Of a stretch of DNA of 64,000 nt, positions 28,232 through 35,382 are shown piece after piece. Within the stretch, counting starts at the first letter, position 1; every line of letters starts with the position of its first letter. The DNA is from a bacterium (GTDB taxonomy: Bacteria > Cyanobacteriota > Vampirovibrionia > Gastranaerophilales > Gastranaerophilaceae), in contig JAFUXT010000003.1 in NCBI GenBank assembly GCA_017470815.1, positions 58,105 through 122,104 on the forward strand, written 5' to 3'. The translations under genes and the position numbers were made by a program. The notes below the pieces were generated by a model. It was not told where the DNA came from, did not search any database, and saw only the letters and a list, made by a program, of their open reading frames with translations.

Positions 28232-28591
28232 ATGCAAGTAAATTCAATTGATAGTACGAGTTTTGGGCATGTTGTTAACAAAAAATTGCCATATTACGGA
28301 CCGGTAAAAAATACTTTCAAAAGACAGGCAACTATAGCGGAAGCAGACCATCTTGAAGCAATAGCAAGAGCACACTATATGAAATTCCTAAAAACAGAAG
28401 TTGCGCTTGATGAAATTGGAGAAATTGATTCTCCTAAAAAAGTGTGGCAACTTATAAAAACATTTGCTAAAATGGGGTATCACAAATTAAAAAGTGTAGA
28501 TTACGATGCGGAATCATTTCATGAACGTCACAGATACGACGAAGAATTATTAAACAGAAACAGAAGCAAATATAAAAACGAAAAAGTTTAA
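28232..28591 (+). CDS. Hypothetical protein with N-terminal TSFG motif
   Basis: A 119-residue basic protein starting MQVNSIDSTSFGHVVNKKLP. An ideal AAGGAGGT site precedes the ATG, suggesting high translation. After the N-terminal motif the chain is helical and charged (EADHLEAIARAHYMKFL, HKLKSVDYDAESFHERHRYD) with several His. No family recognised. Closed by a long bidirectional hairpin. The motif is nearly the same as in the 115-residue protein at 55068. Confidence 0.65.
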   Translation: MQVNSIDSTSFGHVVNKKLPYYGPVKNTFKRQATIAEADHLEAIARAHYMKFLKTEVALDEIGEIDSPKKVWQLIKTFAKMGYHKLKSVDYDAESFHERHRYDEELLNRNRSKYKNEKV

Positions 28592-28628
28592 GCATTAAAA
28601 AAGTGCGATTTACGCACTTTTTTAATGC
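28592..28628. terminator. Bidirectional rho-independent terminator
   Basis: GCATTAAAAAAGTGCG (28592-28607) pairs with CGCACTTTTTTAATGC (28613-28628) around ATTTA. It serves the TSFG-motif gene on the plus strand and the GlcF-like gene on the minus strand, whose last codons lie inside it. Confidence 0.85.
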
Positions 28629-29728
28629 CTTATTTCGCTATTTGACAAAAATTCCAACAGACTAACAACTTTTGTTTTTTTATTCCCTGTTAAAAATAAA
28701 CCTTGTTTCAGTCCTAAAATACATGCAGGACAAGAGGTTATTACATAATCGGCATCGGTATTTCGGATATTTAGTGCTTTATTTTTTGATAATTCTTTTG
28801 AAAGTTGTCTGTTTTTTACGGCAAAACTTCCTGCAAAACCGCAACACTCATCATAATCATTCATTTTAATATATTCAACATTTGTGCAATTTTGAATAAT
28901 TTTCTCAAAAAATGAATCGTTTTTCAGGTGGCAGGGTTTGTGAAAAGTAACTTTTATCGGTTTTTCAAATTCAAATTTCAAATCTTTCAGTGCTATTATA
29001 TCGCCCCAATTCAGTGTTTTTTCTTGTTTAATATCGCAGTCAAAATATTTTGGGTAACTTAACAAAGTGCTTTCACAACTTGCGCAATCTGTTACAAGAT
29101 AATCATAAGAAGTGTTTAAGTTTGCAATATTAGTTTTGGCCGACTGTTCAAATCTTTCCAAATTGCCTTCTGATAAAAATGGCAGTCCGCAGCAGTCAAA
29201 ATCGGGTGTAATAATTTCAATATCTGATTTTTCAAATATTTTTTTTAAATATTTGTCTGTATCAGGCAAAACCTGATTTACACAACCTTTAAAATACATA
29301 ACAGATAACCGTGTATCATTTTTGCCATGAATAATCTCTTTATTTAACGGTACAGAATGACTGAATAAAAGTTTTCCTATTTTTATGATATTAGAAAACA
29401 CCAATTTACTTTGAACAAAGTTGATAAATTTACCCCAAATCGTAGTTTTCATATATTCATGTTTTGCGCAGGTTATGATTTCAAGCGCATCAATTCCGGC
29501 GGGGCAAAAATCCGAGCATTTACCGCATTTTAAACACATATCAAGGTATTTGTTGATATTTTTTGAAAGTTTCAGTTCGCCCTGCGTAACCCCATGAAGC
29601 ATAATAAATTTTCCACGGCTGACGGTGCAGTCATTTTTTGTCAGTTTATACACAGGGCAGGCAACCTGACACTGACCGCATTTTGAGCATTTGGAAAGTT
29701 CTTTTTCATAGTCTTTTAGCGTCTTCAT
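28622..29728 (-). CDS. GlcF-like iron-sulfur oxidoreductase subunit, orphan
   Basis: The 368-residue protein has two [4Fe-4S] motifs, C14-x2-C17-x2-C20-x3-C24P and C65-x2-C68-x2-C71-x3-C75P, followed by two CCG domains (DCCGLPFLSEG and ECCGFAGSFAVKN) and a late SCPACILGLKQG. This is the arrangement of GlcF, the Fe-S subunit of glycolate oxidase, and of related lactate/glycerol-3-phosphate electron-transfer proteins. No flavin subunit GlcD is adjacent. The start at 29728 begins just before the first cluster; an upstream ATG would add 31 residues with a poor profile. Confidence 0.82.
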   Translation of the reverse strand: MKTLKDYEKELSKCSKCGQCQVACPVYKLTKNDCTVSRGKFIMLHGVTQGELKLSKNINKYLDMCLKCGKCSDFCPAGIDALEIITCAKHEYMKTTIWGKFINFVQSKLVFSNIIKIGKLLFSHSVPLNKEIIHGKNDTRLSVMYFKGCVNQVLPDTDKYLKKIFEKSDIEIITPDFDCCGLPFLSEGNLERFEQSAKTNIANLNTSYDYLVTDCASCESTLLSYPKYFDCDIKQEKTLNWGDIIALKDLKFEFEKPIKVTFHKPCHLKNDSFFEKIIQNCTNVEYIKMNDYDECCGFAGSFAVKNRQLSKELSKNKALNIRNTDADYVITSCPACILGLKQGLFLTGNKKTKVVSLLEFLSNSEIRH

Positions 29729-29850
29729 AACAAAATGATAGCACGATAAAACAAAGTTTTTGTAAACAAATTTTAATAAATAACCAAAATTATTAAACTT
29801 TTCACTAAACATATCCGACAAGTAAGATAACTAATATAAGAGGACTAATC

Positions 29851-30141
29851 ATGGCAGAAAATTCACAATTCAGTTTTAACAGACCTTATAAACCTTTCGG
29901 GTTTAACATTCAGGTACCTGAAAGAACGATTCAGCAGGCAGGTCAGTCTTTGGAAAATTTAATCAAAGCACCGACAGAACCGCTGTTCAATTTTTTGGAA
30001 GAAAATGAAGAAGTATTTAACGGTGATGTAGCCTTTGAAATTAATAAAACGGTTGCGCAGAACTTTACAATAGGTTCATTGATGCGTATGGAAGATGAAA
30101 AAGTAAACGGTAAACAGTCAAAAATTGATATGCATTTCTAA
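29851..30141 (+). CDS. Small hypothetical protein, 96 aa
   Basis: Starts MAENSQFSFNRPYKPFGFNI after AGAGGAC. The N-terminus has a Ser-Phe-Asn element and aromatic residues followed by a helical acidic middle (PLFNFLEENEEVFNGDVAF) and a C-terminal GSLMRMEDEK. It lacks Cys and membrane segments. No family is known to me. It is followed by half of a GTGAATAGTGA-type repeat. Confidence 0.6.
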   Translation: MAENSQFSFNRPYKPFGFNIQVPERTIQQAGQSLENLIKAPTEPLFNFLEENEEVFNGDVAFEINKTVAQNFTIGSLMRMEDEKVNGKQSKIDMHF

Positions 30142-30169
30142 ATATATTAATTGCTAAATTAATAAACTG

Positions 30170-30199
30170 ATAACGACCATTCACTATTCACTTTTCACT
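30170..30199. repeat. Half copy of the GTGAATAGTGA repeat
   Basis: ACCATTCACTATTCACTTTTCAC matches only the right arm of the repeats at 12044-12149, 39268-39363 and 46114-46185. The left arm is missing. It touches the end of proC. Confidence 0.6.
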
Positions 30200-30202
30200 T
30201 TT

Positions 30203-30991
30203 CTATTTCCCCAATTCGCACGCTTTTTGGGTTGTTTTGTCTATGACATCATAAAAAACTTTTGTGCTGTTATATTTTTTCATTTCTTGTATTCCGACAA
30301 AAGTGCATCCGCCTTTGGTCGCCACATTATCAATCAAAGTCTGAACAGGAGTTTCTCCTCTGTTAAAAATCATTTGTGCAGAACCTAAAGCCGTTTGGGT
30401 TGCAAGAGTGAGAGATTTTTCGTATTCAAGCCCGAGTTTTTCTCCTGCACGAGCCATATCTTCTATCACCTGATAGAAAAATGCCGGTCCTGAACCTGAA
30501 ATTGCCGTTACAATATCCATTTGTTTTTCTGTTACATCAATACATTTTCCGATAGAGGAAAGTAAATTCTCAATGAATTTTACATCTTCATCTGTCGCTT
30601 TGGATCCTGCACAAATTCCGAACATACCGAGTTTTACAAGCGCAGGTGTGTTTGGCATTATTCTTATCAGACGAGCATTTAATAAGATATTTTCTATTTT
30701 AACAAGTGTAATGCCGGCGCAGATTGATACGACAAGTTTTTCGGGAGTAATTAAATCTTTTATACCTTCCAAAACTTCAATTGCCTGATTTGGTTTTGTT
30801 GCAATAAAAATGACATCCGAGTCTTGTGCAAGTTTTCTGTTGTCACAATAAACTTCTATTCCAAGTCTTTGAGAAGCTGATTTTGCAAATTCTTCATTTA
30901 TTTCAGAGCCGATAACATTGTAATCTTCTTTAATTGCGCTGATAATTGCACCTGCCATTTTTCCGCATCCGATAAAACCGATTTTCTTCAT
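30203..30991 (-). CDS. proC: Pyrroline-5-carboxylate reductase
   Basis: ProC makes proline from pyrroline-5-carboxylate with NAD(P)H. The 262-residue protein has the Rossmann start KKIGFIGCGKMAGAI, the strand VVSICAGITL, RIMPNTPALVKLG, and the C-terminal dimer helices AISGSGPAFFYQVIEDMARA and ATKGGCTFVGIQEM. Length and order match the family. The ATG follows AAGGAATGG. Monocistronic. Confidence 0.95.
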   Translation of the reverse strand: MKKIGFIGCGKMAGAIISAIKEDYNVIGSEINEEFAKSASQRLGIEVYCDNRKLAQDSDVIFIATKPNQAIEVLEGIKDLITPEKLVVSICAGITLVKIENILLNARLIRIMPNTPALVKLGMFGICAGSKATDEDVKFIENLLSSIGKCIDVTEKQMDIVTAISGSGPAFFYQVIEDMARAGEKLGLEYEKSLTLATQTALGSAQMIFNRGETPVQTLIDNVATKGGCTFVGIQEMKKYNSTKVFYDVIDKTTQKACELGK

Positions 30992-31086
30992 ATTATTTAA
31001 CCATTCCTTTTTTGTTTTGTTGACTATTAGTTTTTTTTACTATAACATCTGTATTATACGATAAAAATAGCAAAGGAAATAAAAAA

Positions 31087-31239
31087 ATGAAACGTACACT
31101 AGAAGGAACTAAAAGAAAAAGACAAAATGTAAGCGGATTCAGAGCAAGAATGTCAACCCCGGGCGGCAGAGAAGTATTAAACAGACGTCGTGCAAAAGGT
31201 CGTCATAAACTTGCTATTACTGCAAAGGAAAGAGCATAA
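31087..31239 (+). CDS. rpmH: Large ribosomal subunit protein bL34
   Basis: A 50-residue protein, [20 protein letters not shown] then [19 protein letters not shown] and [11 protein letters not shown], the canonical bL34 pattern with slight variation (typical is MKRTYQPSxxKRxRxHGF). It is too short for usual length cut-offs but unambiguous. Preceded by AAAGGAAAT. It is followed by rnpA, the normal order, with a palindromic repeat inserted in between. Confidence 0.96.
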   Translation: MKRTLEGTKRKRQNVSGFRARMSTPGGREVLNRRRAKGRHKLAITAKERA

Positions 31240-31248
31240 TAATAAAAA

Positions 31249-31313
31249 GTCATTCTGAACAAAGAGATTCTTCGGGCTAAAGCCCTCAGAATGACAAAGT
31301 GCGAAGAATCTCA
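31249..31313. repeat. Palindromic repeat between rpmH and rnpA
   Basis: GTCATTCTGAAC..CTCAGAATGAC form the outer arms, with GGGCTAAAGCCC at the centre; GAGATTCTTCG and CGAAGAATCTC form a second nested pair. It is the same family as 1343-1504 and stands where rpmH-rnpA normally are nearly contiguous. Confidence 0.75.
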
Positions 31314-31340
31314 TACAGTAAATTGTATAGGTTATTCGTT

Positions 31341-31691
31341 ATGCTTCCAAAACAATATCGTTTAAAAAAAAGAACCGCTTTCAAAGCAACATATAAAATT
31401 AAGCACTCCTCCCATTCGGGTGGAGTAACTTTGTTTGCAGGGATAGAGAAAAAAGAAGAAACCCCCACAAAAGTAGGGTTTGTAGTGAGTAAAAAAGTTC
31501 ACAAAAGAGCGGTTAAAAGAAATCGTTTGAAACGGTTGATGAGAGAGAGTTACAGACAACTTTTAAAAGAAAATAATTTGTACGATTCAGATAAATATTT
31601 ATCACTTGTTTTTGTCGGCGGAGAAAATGCATTGGGTAAAAATTTTGACGAAATAAAAAATGCCGTTAAAAAGACATTGGAGAAGTTGTAA
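31341..31691 (+). CDS. rnpA: Ribonuclease P protein component
   Basis: RnpA is the basic protein partner of RNase P RNA in tRNA 5' maturation. The start was set at 31341 (MLPKQYRLKKRTAFKATYK), which fits the family's first strand and helix; an upstream ATG lies inside the repeat. The RNR motif is present as KVHKRAVKRNRLKRLMRESY. 116 residues is normal. The stop overlaps the next gene by one base (TAATG), indicating translational coupling. yidD and yidC, the usual next genes, are absent. Confidence 0.94.
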   Translation: MLPKQYRLKKRTAFKATYKIKHSSHSGGVTLFAGIEKKEETPTKVGFVVSKKVHKRAVKRNRLKRLMRESYRQLLKENNLYDSDKYLSLVFVGGENALGKNFDEIKNAVKKTLEKL

Positions 31692-32245
31692 TGATTCTTG
31701 AAGGCATGTATTTTGAAAACGCAATAATGCACTCTGAAACAAGAGTTTACCCGCAGTATCCGACAATAACTTCGGGGTTGAAAGAGGGAACTGATGCTGT
31801 TTATCGCTATGGTTTGAGAGAATCTTCATATCCTACACTTGTTATAGTTGATGAGTTGCAGGATGGCAAAGGTCATTACATTCCGGCAGGGCATTATGAA
31901 CTTGCTCTGTCTGATGACAGGCAGTTTTTGCTTTTACTTGAAGCAAAAGAACTTCGAGCAATAATTCCTGTTTTCAAACTTGAAGTTTCTATGGATGAAC
32001 AACCGCAGGTACACGATGCAAAATCTTTAAAGGCAAAGCGTAAAAAAGATAAAGAAATTTGGAAAACAAACCGTAAGCGTGAACGCAAAGGTATGCCACC
32101 TGTTAATGAGGAAGAACAAATATATCAGGAAGCCTCTATTGAATACAATAAAGACGGTAAATATTTTTTAATCCGCTACGAAAGAGGGGATGTAAAAGCG
32201 TGGGCAGCCGTTAAAGCACTTGAGTTCAGACAAGAATATAAATAA
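31691..32245 (+). CDS. Hypothetical protein coupled to rnpA
   Basis: Begins at the ATG that overlaps the rnpA stop. The 184-residue protein has a beta-rich first 100 residues (GHYIPAGHYELALSDDRQFL, LIPVFKLEV-like strand AIIPVFKLEV), then a very basic helix (SLKAKRKKDKEIWKTNRKRERK) given here in part, and a final strand-rich block YFLIRYERGDVKAWAA. No family recognised. Its place in the ribosome/RNase P operon suggests a housekeeping or RNA-related role in this lineage. It overlaps the convergent gene by 20 bases. Confidence 0.65.
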   Translation: MILEGMYFENAIMHSETRVYPQYPTITSGLKEGTDAVYRYGLRESSYPTLVIVDELQDGKGHYIPAGHYELALSDDRQFLLLLEAKELRAIIPVFKLEVSMDEQPQVHDAKSLKAKRKKDKEIWKTNRKRERKGMPPVNEEEQIYQEASIEYNKDGKYFLIRYERGDVKAWAAVKALEFRQEYK

Positions 32246-32882
32246 TCGTAAATAAAGCAATAACAAAAAATACCCCGACAACTATCCAAAAAGGCGGAAT
32301 CCCTGTTTCCCTCGGCACTGAATTCATAGACGTCACCTGCGGTTTAGGTTTTTGTGACTTTTTAACAGGTTTCTTTTTAGAAATTTTTGCGGCCTGCTCT
32401 TGTGCTTCAAGATATTTGTCTGATAAAGATTTTTTTGACGGATTACCGGTTATTAAAAGTTCTGTATCGTATCTTAATTTTAATATATCAGAACTTGCTT
32501 TTTCATGAAAAACAGAATAATTTAGTCCTGCTTCAAACGCTCTTTGCAGACATTCTAAAGCAGTTGTTGCATCTTTGCCTACAGTACCGGAATGAACAGA
32601 TAAATTGCCCTGTTTTTTGAGAAAATATAAATCGTCAATAAATTCTTTTTCCTGTTCGCTTTGATTAGGAGTATCTTTCAAAGTTGAAAGCATTTCATCA
32701 AAAGTAACCTCATTTGTACGTTTTGAGCCTAAAACACTTCTGCATAAGTGTTCGCCAAAGCGTCTTGTCTGTCCCATACATTGTTCAAAAAACTCTCCTC
32801 TGTATAGCCTTTCCGCTTCAAGCACTATTTCAAACAGATTTTTGTCAATATTTTTTAAATAATCGAAATTTGTTTTAGCCAT
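32226..32882 (-). CDS. DUF4145-like protein with C-terminal membrane anchor
   Basis: Residues about 5-125 form a helical domain like DUF4145: ERLYRGEFFEQCMGQTRRFG, then DDLYFLKKQGNLSVHSGT, then ALECLQRAFEAGLNYSVF. DUF4145 is common in restriction and defence proteins but also alone. A Lys-rich linker (KKPVKKSQKPKPQ) leads to a single C-terminal helix (PPFWIVVGVFFVIALFTIIY), so this is a tail-anchored cytoplasmic protein. Its end overlaps the gene after rnpA. Function unknown. Confidence 0.6.
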   Translation of the reverse strand: MAKTNFDYLKNIDKNLFEIVLEAERLYRGEFFEQCMGQTRRFGEHLCRSVLGSKRTNEVTFDEMLSTLKDTPNQSEQEKEFIDDLYFLKKQGNLSVHSGTVGKDATTALECLQRAFEAGLNYSVFHEKASSDILKLRYDTELLITGNPSKKSLSDKYLEAQEQAAKISKKKPVKKSQKPKPQVTSMNSVPRETGIPPFWIVVGVFFVIALFTIIYILV

Positions 32883-32954
32883 TTGACTAAATTTTATTAC
32901 AAAAAAGAATTATTTAAAATTTATAGTATAATTTATTTAAGAAAAGAGAGTTTT

Positions 32955-33767
32955 ATGTATAACAAAAAAAGTTACAATGGGTTGTTGGCAACAGGTATAA
33001 TTTCAATTCTTGCGGGGTTGGCTCTTTTAATTTACTGCGTAACTTCTTATTCAGAAATTAAACTTGTGACCGACAAAATTGATTTTGACGAACTTGATAA
33101 TAATATTCATATTTCAACTTCAGATAAGTATTATAAGCACTTGTCAATTTGGGATGCTTTAAACCAAAAACTTGAAAAAAACAAGAATTTACCTGTAAAA
33201 AATATGTCCTGCGCATATTTGGACTACGCCCAACACAATATCAAATCAATGTATAAACTGATTTATAAAAGTGCGAGTGAAGATTCATCGCGCAGAAGCG
33301 TCGTTGAGGGTAATATAAAATCCTTATCCGATATGTACGACCACTATAAAACTTGCCGTAAAACTGCGTTGTATAAAGACGAACTTGATAAAATGCTTGA
33401 AGAAATAGAAAACTCTGATGATATTTTTTATCAGGGCAGAATGGAAACATTTCTTAACGGCAGCAGGGATATTGAGAGAACTGACAGCGGATCGGCTATC
33501 AGTTCCGGAGCAGGAACCGAACTAAATCCCGAATACCGGCAGCAAACCTCTGTTTCAAATACGAACAGTACGGATAACCAGAATGTTGTTCAGTCAGACC
33601 AAAATGAAGAACAATTCAGGCAGGTTCAACAATATATCGAACCGCAGACCAAAGATAATCAAAATTACCAACGCTCGCAAAACAATCGAAATGATCAAAT
33701 ATATTACGGTAATGAACAAACATTTGGTTTACAATATAACTCAAATAAAAATCAACCCAACTATTAA
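32955..33767 (+). CDS. Membrane-anchored hypothetical protein with Gln/Asn-rich tail
   Basis: I chose the ATG at 32955 (MYNKKSYNGLLATGIISIL), as it gives a clean signal-anchor helix at about 9-29 and follows AAGAGAG; an upstream in-frame ATG has no site. The middle (40-190) is helical with KKLEKNKNL-type charge runs and a CAYLDYAQHN segment. The last 80 residues are Gln/Asn/Ser/Thr-rich (SVSNTNSTDNQNVVQSDQNE), like a disordered surface tail. 270 residues; no family recognised. Confidence 0.6.
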   Translation: MYNKKSYNGLLATGIISILAGLALLIYCVTSYSEIKLVTDKIDFDELDNNIHISTSDKYYKHLSIWDALNQKLEKNKNLPVKNMSCAYLDYAQHNIKSMYKLIYKSASEDSSRRSVVEGNIKSLSDMYDHYKTCRKTALYKDELDKMLEEIENSDDIFYQGRMETFLNGSRDIERTDSGSAISSGAGTELNPEYRQQTSVSNTNSTDNQNVVQSDQNEEQFRQVQQYIEPQTKDNQNYQRSQNNRNDQIYYGNEQTFGLQYNSNKNQPNY

Positions 33768-33838
33768 GTTTTGTAAAGTGTAAATTGTACACTATAACTT
33801 GATTTTCACGGATTGGATAATATTAGAAATAAATATTG

Positions 33839-33867
33839 TTGACAGGAAATTTTTATTGTGTAATAAT
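33839..33867 (+). promoter_or_regulatory. Sigma-70-type promoter of a candidate small RNA
   Basis: TTGACA at 33839-33844 and AATAAT at 33862-33867 with a 17-base spacer. No coding frame follows, but a terminator ends about 140 bases downstream. Confidence 0.5.
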
Positions 33868-33873
33868 AGTTGC

Positions 33874-34012
33874 ATAAGATTTAAGTGTAGTCGAAACACT
33901 AAATATAAATAGTTCATTAACCCCAAAACATATAAACTCCTAAATAATAAACACTAAAAGAGACCATTAGGATGCAGAAAACGACCCACTCACTTGTTGA
34001 GTGGTTTTTTTT
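33874..34012 (+). ncRNA. Candidate small non-coding RNA, about 139 nt
   Basis: The stretch lies between a promoter (33839-33867) and a textbook terminator: CCACTCA (33986-33992), loop CTTGT, TGAGTGG (33998-34004), then eight T. An early AGTGT..ACACT stem (33881-33900) and a C-rich, unpaired AACCCC segment are visible. It does not match SRP, 6S or tmRNA signatures that I know. A 21-codon frame at 33972 runs through the terminator and is probably spurious. Confidence 0.4.
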
Positions 34013-34297
34013 GCGGATTTTGACAATAGAGAAGTGAGCGACAAAATACAAAATAAAAGTTTGCGAAAACATCACGCTTTTCGCAGGAATATGAGCAAAC
34101 TTTTTCGTTGAAATATGGCAAAGATATAAGCGAACTGAACTATTATGGTGAAAGGTTTGATGGAGCGACTTTTTATGCGGACAGCATAAACAAAGCGGAA
34201 TGCAAAACCTTAAACTGTCAAAATCCAAGACGCGGATTTTGACAATAGAGAAGTGAGCGACAAAATACAAAATAAAAGTTTGCGAAAATATTACGCT
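34013..34297. repeat. 66-bp direct repeat pair flanking a gene remnant
   Basis: Bases 34013-34078 and 34232-34297 are the same except for two mismatches near the right end, an offset of 219. Each contains GACAATAGAGAAGTGAGCGA. The second copy ends exactly at the dut stop codon. The first starts at the end of the small-RNA terminator. The arrangement looks like a local duplication or an insertion that duplicated its flank. Confidence 0.8.
34057..34242 (+). pseudogene. Coding remnant between direct repeats
   Basis: A 61-codon open frame lies between the repeats without ATG or GTG start; it reads FSQEYEQTFSLKYGKDISEL then NYYGERFDGATFYADSINKA and ends CQNPRRGF. The composition is protein-like rather than random, and no ribosome binding site is present. 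It may be the tail of a gene lost by deletion. No homologue recognised. Confidence 0.35.
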
Positions 34298-34731
34298 TAC
34301 TTCCCTGTCGAGCCAAAGCCGCCTGTGCCTCTTTGGGTTGAAGACAGTTCGGTTACAACTTCTATATGTGCCTGTTCAACTTTGGCAATCAGCATTTGGG
34401 CAATTCTTTCGTCAGGTTGGATTGTATACACTTCATTTGAGATATTTACAACCGGAACACAAACTTCCCCTCTGTAATCTTCATCAATTGTTCCGACGCA
34501 ATTAATCAGTGTTATGCCGTGTTTAATGGATAGCCCTGAACGTGGGCGGATTTGTGCTTCGTATCCATGCTCAAGTTCAATTTTCAGCCCTGTCGGTATC
34601 AGTTTGCGCTCAAAAGGTTTTAGCACGACAGGTGTATCAATTGCCGCACACAGATCCATACCTGCTGCGCCTTCTGTTTTATATTCGGGCAAAACCCTGT
34701 TATTTTCTAATCGTTCTATTTTTAAAATCAT
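34297..34731 (-). CDS. dut: dUTP diphosphatase
   Basis: Dut converts dUTP to dUMP, keeping uracil out of DNA and feeding dTMP synthesis. The 144-residue trimeric type shows all five motifs in order: GAAGMDLCA (21-29), PRSGLSIKHG, the catalytic GTIDEDYRGEV, ERIAQMLI, and the mobile C-terminal RGTGGFGSTGK that closes the active site. Its stop codon is at the end of the 66-bp direct repeat, so the 3' flank has been rearranged but the protein is full length. Confidence 0.95.
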   Translation of the reverse strand: MILKIERLENNRVLPEYKTEGAAGMDLCAAIDTPVVLKPFERKLIPTGLKIELEHGYEAQIRPRSGLSIKHGITLINCVGTIDEDYRGEVCVPVVNISNEVYTIQPDERIAQMLIAKVEQAHIEVVTELSSTQRGTGGFGSTGK

Positions 34732-34834
34732 TATAATTACCCCTTGAAATAATTTTATAACAAAATCAGTTTACACAAAACATTTTATCAAAATTTATGC
34801 TAATATGTATATTATTAAAAAACGGAGAAAGAGT

Positions 34835-35284
34835 ATGCAGGAGTTTAGCAAATATAGAATAATAACAGTCGGATTTATATTAATGTTTATATTTATTGTT
34901 GCCGCAATTTATACAAATACAAGGGATATCGCAAATAAGAAATTGAAATCATCAGATACAATGCAAGAACAAATACAGCAACCGATTACTGAACTTGGAA
35001 CTCAAACAGCAGAATTTGGAAACAGTGATTTTGTAACTCAAAATGACGATAAGAATATTAGCAATAATGAAGAAACAAATAACAAAATTATGCAAATAAC
35101 AGAAAGAATTGATGAACTTGAAAGAAAAGTTTTTGCCCCTGCAAATGATAATGACAAATCCGTAAGATGCATGGTGCAAGGGATTATTGATGATGGACAT
35201 ATAGTTCCTTTATCATCCTCGGAAGCAGTAAATGAGTCCCGTACCAATGGAAAAGAGGTACTTATAACATGCGTGTTTAAATAA
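34835..35284 (+). CDS. Small membrane-anchored coiled-coil protein
   Basis: Start set at 34835 after GGAGAAAG. The 149-residue protein has a single helix at about 7-28 (IITVGFILMFIFIVAAIY), a polar stretch, and a heptad segment (NNKIMQITERIDELERKVF) at about 85-105. The C-terminus holds two Cys (RCMVQGI, LITCVFK) that could form a disulphide if periplasmic. No family recognised. It lies 100 bases upstream of the flagellin-like gene on the same strand. Confidence 0.6.
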   Translation: MQEFSKYRIITVGFILMFIFIVAAIYTNTRDIANKKLKSSDTMQEQIQQPITELGTQTAEFGNSDFVTQNDDKNISNNEETNNKIMQITERIDELERKVFAPANDNDKSVRCMVQGIIDDGHIVPLSSSEAVNESRTNGKEVLITCVFK

Positions 35285-35382
35285 TCATGTAAAGAAATGT
35301 AACAAAAACATGTCAAATGCTGAATATCATGGTGTTTCGTGCCGATAACATACATGTAATAAAAGAAAGGACGTTAAGCACT

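Noticed and set aside
33972..34037. 21-codon frame MQKTTHSLVEWFF... after the sRNA
   Set aside because: It reads through the terminator stem and T-run; such KTTHSLVEWF peptides are translations of terminator hairpins.
33917..34270. 117-codon frame on the minus strand containing a repeated YFVAHFSIVKIR
   Set aside because: The peptide repeat simply reflects the 66-bp direct repeat; the frame crosses the sRNA terminator, has no ribosome binding site and a Cys/Phe/His-rich shadow composition.
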